Positions 33,501 through 41,367 of a stretch of DNA of 48,164 nt are shown here, one piece after another. Source of the DNA: Planctomycetaceae bacterium (GTDB lineage: Bacteria > Planctomycetota > Planctomycetia > Pirellulales > Thermoguttaceae); assembly GCA_004556055.1 (NCBI GenBank), contig SFIW01000015.1, positions 1-48,164 on the forward strand, written 5' to 3'. The notes under the pieces are model-generated. The model made no database searches and had not been told where the DNA came from. It was given only the letters and a program-made list of their open reading frames with translations. The number at the start of each line of letters is the position of its first letter. Positions within the stretch are counted from its first letter, which is position 1. The position numbers were made by a program, and so were the translations under genes.

Positions 33501-33638
33501 GACGTCGAGCGAGAACAGGAAAAACGATACCGGTATTTCCAACGTCGAGCGCAAACCGTGCGCGACGCCAAAATCAACGGACAATCTCTCAACGACCGGC
33601 AAATCGACGCCCTCGTCGGCGACACTTGGCGCTGGTAA
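30585..33638 (+). CDS. Secreted diheme beta-propeller protein (hydrazine synthase alpha-like family)
   Basis: A 1017-residue exported protein resembling the family built on the hydrazine synthase alpha subunit. The signal peptide is 'RVPLLLFFAFMAATLALAA' with a cut near 'ARAQ'. A lectin-like module follows ('WDFESGELAPWKIVEG', about 30-190), then a charged linker. A WD40/PD40-type beta-propeller comes next (about 225-650), with blades such as 'GEIVFSSTREPKYCMCNRHI' and 'YLPSGEIVFSS'. Two c-type heme motifs follow, CLGCH (719-723) and CVQCH (771-775). The C-terminal part has 'SPNSWGAAQSKL' and 'PYYPTYASAY'. Real hydrazine synthase belongs to anammox bacteria and needs partner subunits, which are absent here, so this is a relative with another role. 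The frame extends upstream, but GGAG eight bases before this ATG and the signal peptide decide the start. Confidence 0.75.
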   Translation: MPSRSQRVPLLLFFAFMAATLALAARQARAQDPILWDFESGELAPWKIVEGENSKPIGSRDFEFHNNSTPYQKSGKFYLTTLESSQDDAPTDDVRCAIESPVFRIEGDAIRFLVGGAGKRDDVRVELAILDDEGNSSIVQSARGEDSQGLREVLWNVADLKGKRAFLRVVDQASGPWAHIRCDAFRVDGALDPEGDALRDARREAIAQEAREREAKKRQEAIDALPDAVLYVSRRQYLPDHHNTATIFQRGEINENSFVGGSKLVVWFPHEDRVKTLLELPEGIVRDPCLSFDAKKVLVSVRKSKLDDYHIAELELDLDFDRPALTLLPETTDEEIAAIPGFRQLTFVNGASDIDPAYLPSGEIVFSSTREPKYCMCNRHIMCNLHKMNADGSNVEQIGKSTLFEGHAALLSDGRVIYDRWEYVDRNFGDAQGVWVANPDGTKHEIYWGNNTSAPGGVIDARPLPDDDSKFVCVFGSCHDRPWGAIALVDRRLGVDGRKPVLQTWPPETIEWVSDDPAADPFKEAYRYDAFSRSPRKYEDPFPLDDGFILAAGQVRDDEETGIYVLDPDGGATLVRVDSPGCFDPIPIYETPAPREIANRVNPKDEFGYFYVSNVYEGFGMENVKPGSVKFLRVVESPEKRFWTHTDWQGSGTQAPGMAWDDFNNKRILGTVPVAEDGSVSFAVPAEKFVYFQLLDENQMMIQSMRSGIMARPGETNACLGCHESRVDAPLSSTIVGSAAAGEPQTLEPWFGEPRLFSYYEEVQPVFDKYCVQCHDVGEPGGEKLLLSADRNLAFNVSYWELRSKEYARVPGAGPHNVLSPNSWGAAQSKLTQIFLKGHEDPQIDAKRRDMGIFVDALSDVEAFRRVATWLDLNAPYYPTYASAYRDNPYGRSPLTQEETRRLAELTGLQGNTLAAAVYLDRPELSPCLDRWGAAKARVSKEYDEALAIIRAGKARLNRQGRGEEADFEPVADVEREQEKRYRYFQRRAQTVRDAKINGQSLNDRQIDALVGDTWRW

Positions 33639-33665
33639 CGTCTTAATATGAAAGGATCGCATCCT

Positions 33666-36362
33666 ATGAAAAAACGCTTCCTTGTCGCGGGGTTCCTCGC
33701 AACCCTCCTCCTAACCGCCGCGCCGCAACTCCTCGACGCGCAATCGAACGCACGAAACGGCGCGTTCGCGCAAGAGACCCGCTCCGGAACCCTCTTCCGC
33801 GTCCCTCTAATCGTCGATGAAAAATCCCCCGTAAACGTCGTTAAACCCGCCTCCGGGCCCAATCCGTACAACGCCGGCTACGTCGTCGAGAAGGAAGGGG
33901 AACTCGACGTCTTCCGATGCGAATCAAAGGGAAACGATTTAAAGAGCGGCGGCGTTCACTATTTCTACGTCTTGAATCAGGAAACCCCCGCGCCGATCGT
34001 CGCGTTCGGAAAAAGCAAAGCCGAGAATGTCGAGGGATCGCCGAACGCGGATTATTCGATTTACCTCGATATCATCTATAACGACGGGAGCGCGGAATGG
34101 GGCGTCACGACCTCCTTCCCGTCCGGAACAGGAGACTGGACCGAGAGGACGATTACCTTTATTCCAGTCAAGCCGATCAAGAGCTTGACGATGTACGGGC
34201 TATTCCGCAATCATGAAGGAACGGCGTATTTTAAGGATCTTCGCCTGGCGGAATATAAGTCGGCGAGCGCCGCGACGGTCTTCGACGGAACGCCGACGCA
34301 AGAGGTTGCAGCTTTGTCGGGTGAAACGCGCGTTTTCATTCGTCGCGCGGAGGATCCGAACGCGCCCTTTTACGGGGTCGACGCGGATAAAGATTTTAGC
34401 GAAACGTCGTTAGGGTCGCTTCGCGTTTCGAAGAGGACGCAAAAGACGGCGGACGGCGCGAAAGAGGTCGTGTTAACGGTCAAAAACCTTTCGCGCGAAG
34501 ACGCCGCGTTCACCCTCTATTACGCGCGAACGATCCCGATGGTCGACGGTGAAGAGTGGGTCTGGTTCGATCATCCGCGCCGCGCGCGCCCCCTTGCCGC
34601 GCACGACGCGTCCCGAACGCGGAGCTTCTCCGACGTCGGGCTCCAAGGGGCGTCAATCTACCCGTACGGAGTCGTCGCCAAGCGCGTCCTCGACGCCGAC
34701 GGAAAAGAACGCTTCGAGAATCCGATCGCCCTGGGCTTCAATCCGGACTATCCGGCGTTCTGTCGAATCGCGGCGAACGGCGGAACGCGCGAGCTGTACG
34801 CGGCGTACGATATTGCGCTCGTCGAGGGGCGCGACGAAGTCGAACTGCGTCTCGCCGAGTTTGAACCGACGCAGGGTTCCGTCGCGTCGAATCCTTTCCG
34901 CGCAACGATCGACGCATGGCGCGGAAGCTACCCTGAGGCGACGCGCGTACGCGCCCTCAAACAGGGAAACTGGATGGCGTTCGCGAAGATCTCCAAGGTC
35001 GAAGGATGGGAAGATTTCGGATTTCAGTTTAAAGAGGGAATCGACGAAATCGATGAGGACGACGCGCGCGGAATCACGACCTTCCGCTATACGGAGCCGA
35101 TGACCTGGTGGCAGAGCGTCGAAGCGCAAGAGGGGAAGACGGTCTACGAAACCGCGCTAGAAGAGGCGCGGCGCCTTGCGAAAGAGGGGAATCCGAACGC
35201 CCGCGCCCTCTTTACGACAGGGTTCTCCGACGCGCAGGGAAGAATCCCTGGCCGCGTCATGGACACGCCATGGTGCAAAGGCGTCGTCTGGAGTATGAAC
35301 GACGCGCCCCTACTCGTCCCCTTAGCGCAAAATGGAAAGCTCGACGCCCCGAAAAACGCCGAGTTCAAGCCGATTGCTTCCTTCGATCTCCAATGGAACG
35401 AAAAAATCGCGCTTGATCTTTACGGCCCGGCCCCTTATCTCGTTCCAACGACTCAAGATCAATACCTCGACGCCGAGGCGCGGGACGGTTGCGACGGCGA
35501 GTATTACGATTCGAGCGAAGGCTACGTCACCGATATTCTAGACTTCGACCGCGCGCACTTCCTCGGAATGAAAACGCCGTTGACCTTCGACGCCTACTCC
35601 AAGAAACCGGCGATCTTCCGCGGGATGATCTCGCAGGAATACGTCCGCAAGATCTCCGACGACCTTCATAAGATCGGCAAGCTTTCGATGGCGAACTCCA
35701 CACCCGGCTCCCATTGGTTCCTCGCCCCCTATCTCGACGTCCTCGGGACGGAAACCGACTGGAACAGCAACGGCGAGTGGACGCCAATGACCGACGAAGA
35801 GTTGATGTATCGCCGCGCGATATGCATGGGGAAACCCTTCTGCTTCCTGATGAACTCAGACTTTTCGAAGTTTGGAAAAGACGCGACGGAGCTGTATATG
35901 AAGCGCGCGACCGCGTACGGGGTCTTCCCCTCTTTCTTCAGCGCGAACGCGTCGACGAACCATTATTTTGAGAATCCGGAGCTTTACAACCGCGACCGCG
36001 ACCTCTTCAAAAAGTACATGCCGATGGTGAAACGCGTCGCTCAAGCGGGCTGGGAACCTGACCCGTGCGCCGCGACGAACGATCCGAAGCTCTACGTGGA
36101 ACGCTTTGGCGCGACGCCCGACGCGCCGCGCGCGACGAACCCGACGACGATCGAAAAATCGATCTACCTCACGCTCTTCAACGACTCGCAGGAGACGAAA
36201 GAGTTCCGCGTGACGTTGACTCGGGAACTGCGCGAGCTCGTCGACGCGGGCTCTGAAATTCGCGACCTCTTCGACGACGTTCCCGTCGCGCTCAACGACG
36301 CGGGAGAAATCGTCGGCGTCATCCCCGCGCAGGACGTCAAAGTCTTCGCGATCGCCAAGTAA
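33666..36362 (+). CDS. Very large secreted protein, possibly glycoside-hydrolase-like
   Basis: 898 residues beginning with a signal peptide ('KKRFLVAGFLATLLLTAA', cut near 'LDAQ'). Residues about 25-210 look like beta-sandwich modules ('GVHYFYVLNQETPAPIVAFG', 'YFKDLRLAEYKS'), 220-440 like further beta domains, and 440-790 like a mixed alpha/beta barrel. The barrel part contains 'CDGEYYDSSEGYVTDILDFD', acidic residues at strand ends as in TIM-barrel glycosidases, and 'FCFLMNSDFSKFG'. A small beta domain with 'YLTLFNDSQETKEFRV' ends the protein. I cannot assign a family; a carbohydrate-active role is inferred from this architecture. An in-frame ATG at 33648 exists, but AAAGGA lies before the ATG at 33666. 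It follows the diheme gene by 27 bases, so they share a transcript. Confidence 0.65.
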   Translation: MKKRFLVAGFLATLLLTAAPQLLDAQSNARNGAFAQETRSGTLFRVPLIVDEKSPVNVVKPASGPNPYNAGYVVEKEGELDVFRCESKGNDLKSGGVHYFYVLNQETPAPIVAFGKSKAENVEGSPNADYSIYLDIIYNDGSAEWGVTTSFPSGTGDWTERTITFIPVKPIKSLTMYGLFRNHEGTAYFKDLRLAEYKSASAATVFDGTPTQEVAALSGETRVFIRRAEDPNAPFYGVDADKDFSETSLGSLRVSKRTQKTADGAKEVVLTVKNLSREDAAFTLYYARTIPMVDGEEWVWFDHPRRARPLAAHDASRTRSFSDVGLQGASIYPYGVVAKRVLDADGKERFENPIALGFNPDYPAFCRIAANGGTRELYAAYDIALVEGRDEVELRLAEFEPTQGSVASNPFRATIDAWRGSYPEATRVRALKQGNWMAFAKISKVEGWEDFGFQFKEGIDEIDEDDARGITTFRYTEPMTWWQSVEAQEGKTVYETALEEARRLAKEGNPNARALFTTGFSDAQGRIPGRVMDTPWCKGVVWSMNDAPLLVPLAQNGKLDAPKNAEFKPIASFDLQWNEKIALDLYGPAPYLVPTTQDQYLDAEARDGCDGEYYDSSEGYVTDILDFDRAHFLGMKTPLTFDAYSKKPAIFRGMISQEYVRKISDDLHKIGKLSMANSTPGSHWFLAPYLDVLGTETDWNSNGEWTPMTDEELMYRRAICMGKPFCFLMNSDFSKFGKDATELYMKRATAYGVFPSFFSANASTNHYFENPELYNRDRDLFKKYMPMVKRVAQAGWEPDPCAATNDPKLYVERFGATPDAPRATNPTTIEKSIYLTLFNDSQETKEFRVTLTRELRELVDAGSEIRDLFDDVPVALNDAGEIVGVIPAQDVKVFAIAK

Positions 36363-36382
36363 TCGCGACGCGCTATAAAACA

Positions 36383-36421
36383 AGAGGGACGCTCTCCAAA
36401 ACGGAAAGCGTCCCTTTTTTC
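36383..36421. terminator. Terminator between convergent genes
   Basis: AGGGACGCT (36385-36393) pairs with AGCGTCCCT (36407-36415), with extra CC/GG pairs, and is followed by six T on the plus strand. On the minus strand CTTGTTTT follows. Confidence 0.85.
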
Positions 36422-36449
36422 TTCGTCGACGCGTCGTATCGACGCCCGA

Positions 36450-38384
36450 TCATTTCGTCCGCCAGTCGTAAATCTCCGACTGATTGAGGATCCGCAAATC
36501 GTCGCGACTATAATCGCGGAAGATCGGTTCAACCCACCGCGAATCCGCGTCGTGACCCGTCTCCGCGCGGTATTCCTCGTACGTCTTACCCGGCGCCTCG
36601 TTCTTTATATTGTAATGGAAGTACTTGTCCCCCGCCTCATGATACGTTTTAGCGGCCCAATACACGTTGTCGTTGATCTTATAATCGCCGATCCGATCGT
36701 GCCAGAAAGCTATAAACTCCTGCGACGCGTCGTAGAAGACGTTATGCCGCACCGTCACGTCGACCTTCGCCGCGTCGAGAGAATACCCTAAAAGCGGCGT
36801 CCCTCTCTTGTCTGGGCGTTGATCGTGACTCCATCCCCGACCGCTGTCGACGCAGAGATTATCTTCGAAAACGCAATTCTCGAGGATCGTTTCAGGGTGC
36901 GTAAACCAGATCTCGAACGACTGTTCACAGCGGATCATCGTGCAATTGCGAATCGTCAAGTTTCGCGCGACGTCCTTCTCGGGGCCCTGCGTCGTCGTCG
37001 CCGTGTCGTACACCTCAGTGAAGCGGCATCCCTCCACCGTGCAGTCGACTAGACCGTCCCAGAACTCCACGCCGTTCCCGTAACGCACGCGCTTACCCGC
37101 GCCGCCGCCGCCGTAAAGGTCGCTACCCCCGATCCAATGGAAGTCGCAGTTACGAATCGTCGTGCGTTCGCAACGAACCGCCGAGACCCCGTGAGCGCCA
37201 GTGTGCGTAAACGCCAGATCCTCTACGATCACGTCGTGACCATTCTCGATTCGACAGCAATTCCCCTTCATCGGCGCCTCGATCGAGAAATAGCGCCTCC
37301 CCGGATTCTGGTTATCCTTCACAAAGACGCGTCCCTTTTCGACGTCGTACCAGAAATCTCCTAATAGCTTCAGATCTTCAAGGGTCCATTTCTTGAAACC
37401 GCAAATTTCCCATCCTTTGTAAGTCGGCGGGAAGACTTTCGTCGCGCTATTCTCGCTCTGCTTAAACGCGCCGCGCCGCGAATAAACAAGGTTTCCGACG
37501 TCCGCGTCAAGCCATGCGCCCGACGCCTCGACTTCGCGCGCCCCGAGAATCACGAAATCGAACCACCAATCCTTTGAAAGCGTATCCCCTAAGAAAAACG
37601 TGATCCGTCCGTCCTCCGCGTCATGCGTCGTGCGGAAAACCAGATCGAATTCCCGCCAGGTCGGCTCAAGAGGGCCGAAACCGACGACGCACTTCCCGTA
37701 CGAACTCCACGGCTTCCCTTTCATCATCAGCGTCGGGTTGAGGGAGATCGGCTTACCCGCGCGCGCTTTCAACCGCAGCGCCACGAGGCGATCCTTCCTC
37801 ACGGGGAAACCTTCCGTTGTGAGCTGGAAGTGGGTTGCGCGAGTCCCGGCTGATTCGCAGATCACGCGATATCCTTTCGCGCCGCCAAGATCATCGAATT
37901 CGCGCTTTTTGCACGTTCCGCTAGCTTCCTCTTCCGTGTAGATATGCCAATCCCCCGCGGCGAAGAGCTTCGTCTCGTCGCCGCTATTGATGTCGACGTA
38001 CTTGACCTCTTTCGTCGCCCAAAGTTCCTCGTCGACTTTTTCCCAGAGTTCGGGATCCGAGAGATCCGCCGAGTACATAACGCGCGGCTTCTCCCCTTCC
38101 CCGTACGCGTCGTAACGCGTCGGAGCGCCCGGTTCACCCGACTTAGGGCGCAACGTCCCGCGCCAAACGCGTCCGCGACGGAAGTGAACCGCGTCCCCTC
38201 CTTTGATATCCGCGTCGTTCACTTTGTCGAGACTTTTCCACGCCGTCGACTCCGTCATGCCGTCGTTCGCGTCCGATCCCGATAACGAATCGACGTAATA
38301 CTCGGTCGCCAAAGAGCTTCCGGCAATCGTCGCGACGACCGCAAACGCGAACGCGGCGAACTTCTTTCGTCCTGTTGTCAACAT
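36450..38384 (-). CDS. Secreted right-handed parallel beta-helix protein
   Basis: 644 residues with a signal peptide ('KKFAAFAFAVVATIAGSSLA', cut near residue 27). It then starts 'TEYYVDSLSGSDANDGMTES' with 'AWKSLDKVN', the classic opening of pectate-lyase-like beta-helix proteins. An inserted beta-sandwich lies at about 150-275 ('LVALRLKARAGKPI', 'WWFDFVILGA'), which looks like a carbohydrate-binding module. PbH1-type helix coils follow at about 370-560: 'VIVEDLAFTHTGAHGVSAV', 'TTIRNCDFHWIGGSDLYGGG', 'CTVEGCRFTEVYDTATTT' and 'LTIRNCTMIRCEQSFEIWF'. Such proteins are lyases, epimerases or hydrolases of polysaccharides; the substrate is not visible. AGGAA stands six bases before the ATG. Confidence 0.8.
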   Translation of the reverse strand: MLTTGRKKFAAFAFAVVATIAGSSLATEYYVDSLSGSDANDGMTESTAWKSLDKVNDADIKGGDAVHFRRGRVWRGTLRPKSGEPGAPTRYDAYGEGEKPRVMYSADLSDPELWEKVDEELWATKEVKYVDINSGDETKLFAAGDWHIYTEEEASGTCKKREFDDLGGAKGYRVICESAGTRATHFQLTTEGFPVRKDRLVALRLKARAGKPISLNPTLMMKGKPWSSYGKCVVGFGPLEPTWREFDLVFRTTHDAEDGRITFFLGDTLSKDWWFDFVILGAREVEASGAWLDADVGNLVYSRRGAFKQSENSATKVFPPTYKGWEICGFKKWTLEDLKLLGDFWYDVEKGRVFVKDNQNPGRRYFSIEAPMKGNCCRIENGHDVIVEDLAFTHTGAHGVSAVRCERTTIRNCDFHWIGGSDLYGGGGAGKRVRYGNGVEFWDGLVDCTVEGCRFTEVYDTATTTQGPEKDVARNLTIRNCTMIRCEQSFEIWFTHPETILENCVFEDNLCVDSGRGWSHDQRPDKRGTPLLGYSLDAAKVDVTVRHNVFYDASQEFIAFWHDRIGDYKINDNVYWAAKTYHEAGDKYFHYNIKNEAPGKTYEEYRAETGHDADSRWVEPIFRDYSRDDLRILNQSEIYDWRTK

Positions 38385-38441
38385 CTTATTTCCTCATACT
38401 CGTAAAAATCGGTCATTCCGCCCTTTTATCGCGGCGCGTTG

Positions 38442-38470
38442 ATTATACAATAAGAAACAGCGCGGGTAAA
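38442..38470 (-). promoter_or_regulatory. Promoter for the beta-helix gene
   Basis: On the minus strand, TTTACC (38465-38470), 17 bases, then perfect TATAAT (38442-38447). Transcription would start about 50 bases before the ATG. The overlapping plus-strand 'TACAAT' for the glycosyltransferase has no good -35. Confidence 0.55.
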
Positions 38471-38518
38471 TTGTCCCGGTAGGTTTATTCGTTCATTTAC
38501 TCAAGAAGGGGTCGTGAG

Positions 38519-39499
38519 ATGACGCAACTTTCGATCGTCGTTCCCGTTTACAATGAAGAAGAGAGTCTCGAGGCGCTCCACGCGGAGATTTGCGAGGTCG
38601 TCGAAAAACTCGACGCGCAGATCGAGCTCTTATTTATCGACGACGGGTCGACCGATTCAAGCTGGTCGATCATTACGAAGCTGGCGCGCGAAGACAAACG
38701 AATCCGCGCGTTCCGATTCCGACGAAACTTCGGGAAGGCCGCCGCCCTCGACGTCGGGCTCCATGCCGCGACAATGCCCCTCGTCATGACGATGGACGCA
38801 GACTTGCAGGACGACCCCCACGAAATTCCAGATTTCCTGCGACTCATGGACGAGGGATTCGACGTCGTCAGCGGATGGAAGAAAACGCGTCACGATCCCT
38901 GGCATAAGGTCATTCCGAGCCGATTCTTTAACGCGATGGTCAGCAACCTTACGGGCGTAAGGCTGCACGACCATAACTGCGGGATGAAGTGTTATCGTCG
39001 GGAGATTTTCGACGAGGTCACGCTTTACGGGGAGCTCCACCGATTCGTGCCGGCGCTCGCGGGGGCGCGCGGATTTAAGGTTGGAGAGAAGGTGGTGAAT
39101 CACCGGGCGCGAAAGTTCGGGTCGTCGAAGTACGGGTTCAACCGCTTCATTAAGGGCTTTTTGGATCTGCTGTCGGTGAAGTTCGTGACGACTTACGGAG
39201 CGCGTCCTCAGCACCTTTTGGGAACGATCGGGCTCTGTTCTTTCGGGGTCGGGGCGTTGACGATGGTATGGATGGCGGCGCGCTGGGTTTTGGCGCGGAT
39301 TCCTGCGCTGGGGCTGGGGGAATACATGCTCTCGGGGCGCCCTGCGGTCGTCTATTCTGCGGCGCTCGCGCTCTTTGGGGCGCAGTTGCTCTCGATGGGA
39401 TTCCTCTCGGAACTCCTTGTCGCGGAGACGAACCGACGCGCGCGCGAATATTCGATTAAAGAAGAAATCAAGGCGCCGCAAGAGGACGCGAGAGAGTAA
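38519..39499 (+). CDS. Family 2 glycosyltransferase (GtrB/DPM1-like) with C-terminal membrane helices
   Basis: Transfers a sugar, typically from UDP-glucose or a similar donor, to undecaprenyl phosphate at the inner membrane. The GT-A domain opens 'LSIVVPVYNEEESLEALHAE', with nucleotide-binding 'LFIDDGSTDSSW', 'FGKAAALDVGLHAA' and the DxD-region motif 'TMDADLQDDPHEIP'. 'GWKKTRHDPWHKVIPSRFFN' and 'HDHNCGMKCYRREI' are typical of the GtrB/ArnC/DPM1 branch. Two membrane helices follow (about 235-260 and 275-300). The 326-residue length is normal. The product could supply lipid-linked sugar to the GT-C enzyme elsewhere in the window; this is inference. The second half uses GTG, CTG and GGG far more than the first half. 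Confidence 0.88.
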   Translation: MTQLSIVVPVYNEEESLEALHAEICEVVEKLDAQIELLFIDDGSTDSSWSIITKLAREDKRIRAFRFRRNFGKAAALDVGLHAATMPLVMTMDADLQDDPHEIPDFLRLMDEGFDVVSGWKKTRHDPWHKVIPSRFFNAMVSNLTGVRLHDHNCGMKCYRREIFDEVTLYGELHRFVPALAGARGFKVGEKVVNHRARKFGSSKYGFNRFIKGFLDLLSVKFVTTYGARPQHLLGTIGLCSFGVGALTMVWMAARWVLARIPALGLGEYMLSGRPAVVYSAALALFGAQLLSMGFLSELLVAETNRRAREYSIKEEIKAPQEDARE

Positions 39500-39518
39500 C
39501 GCGGCGCGTATTGGCGTA

Positions 39519-39568
39519 AAAAAAACCGTCGACGAACGAGAAAGCTCGAATTCGTCGACGGTCTTTTT
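39519..39568. terminator. Bidirectional terminator between convergent genes
   Basis: A perfect 12-bp stem ACCGTCGACGAA/TTCGTCGACGGT (39525-39536/39551-39562) is flanked by a run of A before and CTTTTT after. Confidence 0.9.
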
Positions 39569-39594
39569 GTTGACGGGGGAGTCTGCGAAAAAAA

Positions 39595-41367
39595 TTACGC
39601 GTTCGTAGACGGAAATTGGCTCATATATAATTGATAGTAAAAACCTTTGGCGGCTAAGAGTTCTTCGTGAGTTCCTTGCTCAACGATTTTGCCGTCTTTC
39701 ATCGCGAGGATGACGTCGGCGTTCCGAATCGTGGAAAGGCGATGCGCGACGACGAAGCTCGTGCGACCCGCCATGAGGCGATTGAACGCGTCTTGAATCT
39801 TCAGTTCGGTTCGCGTGTCGATCGACGACGTCGCTTCGTCGAGAATGAGAAGATCGGGGCGCCGCGCCATGACGCGCGCGATGCACAGGAGCTGGCGTTC
39901 CCCTTGCGAGAATTCTCCTCCGTTAGGCGTAACCCGCGTGTCGAAGCCGTGCGGAAGACGACTTATGAACGCGTCAAGGTGGCACGCGCGCGCTATTTGG
40001 CGAAGCTCCGCGTCGGAGATATCTTCTCGATCCATCGCGATATTTTCGCGCACTGTGCCCGCGCGAAGCCACGTCTCCTGAAGCACCATCCCAAACCCGC
40101 GACGCAGCGACGCGCGCGTTAGCCTGCGCGTCTCGAAACCGTCGAGACGAATCGCGCCCCCTTGCGCGTCGTAAAAACGCATCAAAAGATTGACGAGCGT
40201 CGTTTTACCGCATCCCGTGGGACCGACTATCGCTATCTTCGCGCCTGGACGCGCTTTGAGCGAAAAATTCTCGATCAAGGGACGATCGGGACGGTACGAG
40301 AAGGTCACGCGATCGAATTCCACGCCTCCGACGAAACGCTCGGGGGACGCCGCGTCGACTGCGTCGGGAGTCTCCTCCTCCGCGTCGATAAGCTCGAAGA
40401 GACGCGCCCCGCACGCGAGAGAATTTTGGAGCTCCGTCAAGACCCCGGAGATTTCGTTGAACGGTTTCGTATACTGATCCGCGTAGCTCAAAAACGTCGT
40501 CAGGTTGCCGACGCTCAGCGTCCCGTGCAAGACCGCAAGCCCCCCGCAAACGCCGACCCCTGCGTAAACGAGGCTGTTCACGAAGCGCGTCGCGGGATTG
40601 GTAAGCGACGAGAAGAAGACCGCCAAGAGGGAAACGCGCGTCAGACGCTCGTCGATCTCCTCGAATTCGCGGCTCGACGCCTCCCCGCGATCGAACGCCT
40701 GCAACGTCCGCGCACCGCTCGTCGCCTCCATCACGTACCCCGTTTCTTCACCGCGCAGACTCGATTGGCGGTGGAAATAGACGAACGACTTTTTCGAGAT
40801 AAACCACGCCGCCACGAGGGAAAGGGGCGTGAGCGCCACGACCACGAACGTGATCGGAAGACTCAGCGACGCCATGAAGCACAGAACTCCGACGATCGCC
40901 ACGATTCCTGTGAAGAATTGCGAGAAACCCGTCAACAGACCGTCGGAAAAGAGATCCGCGTCCGTCACGATACGACTTGACGTCTCCCCGTAAGGCTTCC
41001 CGTCGAGATACCCCAGCGGCAACTTCTGCAACCGTCGGAACGCGTCGACGCGGATATCCCGCGCCACGCCGAACGCGACGCGATTATTCAAGCGCGTCAT
41101 AACGAACTGCGCGACCCCCGCGACGAACGCGCACGTCGCGAGCGCGAGACAATCCGCCCTGAGCCCGACAAAGTCGACCTCGCCGGGCCCGATCATTCTG
41201 TCGACGGCGCGTCCGATCACGCGCGGCGCGTAGAGCGTCGCCAGCGTCGCAACCGTCGCCGAAACGAGCGCCCCGACGAGCTGAAGTCGGTAGCCGCGAA
41301 GGTAGCGGAACGTCCTTTTGAGCGTCTTAATTTGGAGATCTCTCTTTTCCTTTTTATCCAGTTTCAT
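39595..41367 (-). CDS. ABC exporter half-transporter, second subunit of a heterodimer
   Basis: A 590-residue exporter half with an N-terminal six-helix membrane domain (about 35-310) and a C-terminal ATP-binding domain. The latter has Walker A 'GPTGCGKTT', Q loop 'FGMVLQETWL', Walker B 'LLILDEATSSIDTRTE' with the catalytic Glu, and H loop 'VVAHRLSTI'. Its signature 'FSQGERQ' departs from LSGGQ. This fits the subunit that carries the complete Walker B/H set but a weaker signature, as in TM287/288 or BmrCD-type pairs. The frame extends upstream into the previous gene, but GAGGAGG seven bases before the ATG at 41367 fixes the start. The ATG overlaps the other subunit's TGA (4 bases). Likely cargo: drugs or lipids. 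Confidence 0.9.
   Translation of the reverse strand: MKLDKKEKRDLQIKTLKRTFRYLRGYRLQLVGALVSATVATLATLYAPRVIGRAVDRMIGPGEVDFVGLRADCLALATCAFVAGVAQFVMTRLNNRVAFGVARDIRVDAFRRLQKLPLGYLDGKPYGETSSRIVTDADLFSDGLLTGFSQFFTGIVAIVGVLCFMASLSLPITFVVVALTPLSLVAAWFISKKSFVYFHRQSSLRGEETGYVMEATSGARTLQAFDRGEASSREFEEIDERLTRVSLLAVFFSSLTNPATRFVNSLVYAGVGVCGGLAVLHGTLSVGNLTTFLSYADQYTKPFNEISGVLTELQNSLACGARLFELIDAEEETPDAVDAASPERFVGGVEFDRVTFSYRPDRPLIENFSLKARPGAKIAIVGPTGCGKTTLVNLLMRFYDAQGGAIRLDGFETRRLTRASLRRGFGMVLQETWLRAGTVRENIAMDREDISDAELRQIARACHLDAFISRLPHGFDTRVTPNGGEFSQGERQLLCIARVMARRPDLLILDEATSSIDTRTELKIQDAFNRLMAGRTSFVVAHRLSTIRNADVILAMKDGKIVEQGTHEELLAAKGFYYQLYMSQFPSTNA

Noticed and set aside
30585..33638. True hydrazine synthase (anammox)
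   Set aside because: Only a relative of the alpha subunit is present, with no beta/gamma subunit or hydrazine dehydrogenase nearby.
38657..39481. 274-codon minus-strand frame
   Set aside because: Antisense to the family 2 glycosyltransferase; composition is Arg-rich and without motifs.
40162..40980. 272-codon plus-strand frame
   Set aside because: Antisense to the ABC exporter subunit with intact ATPase motifs.
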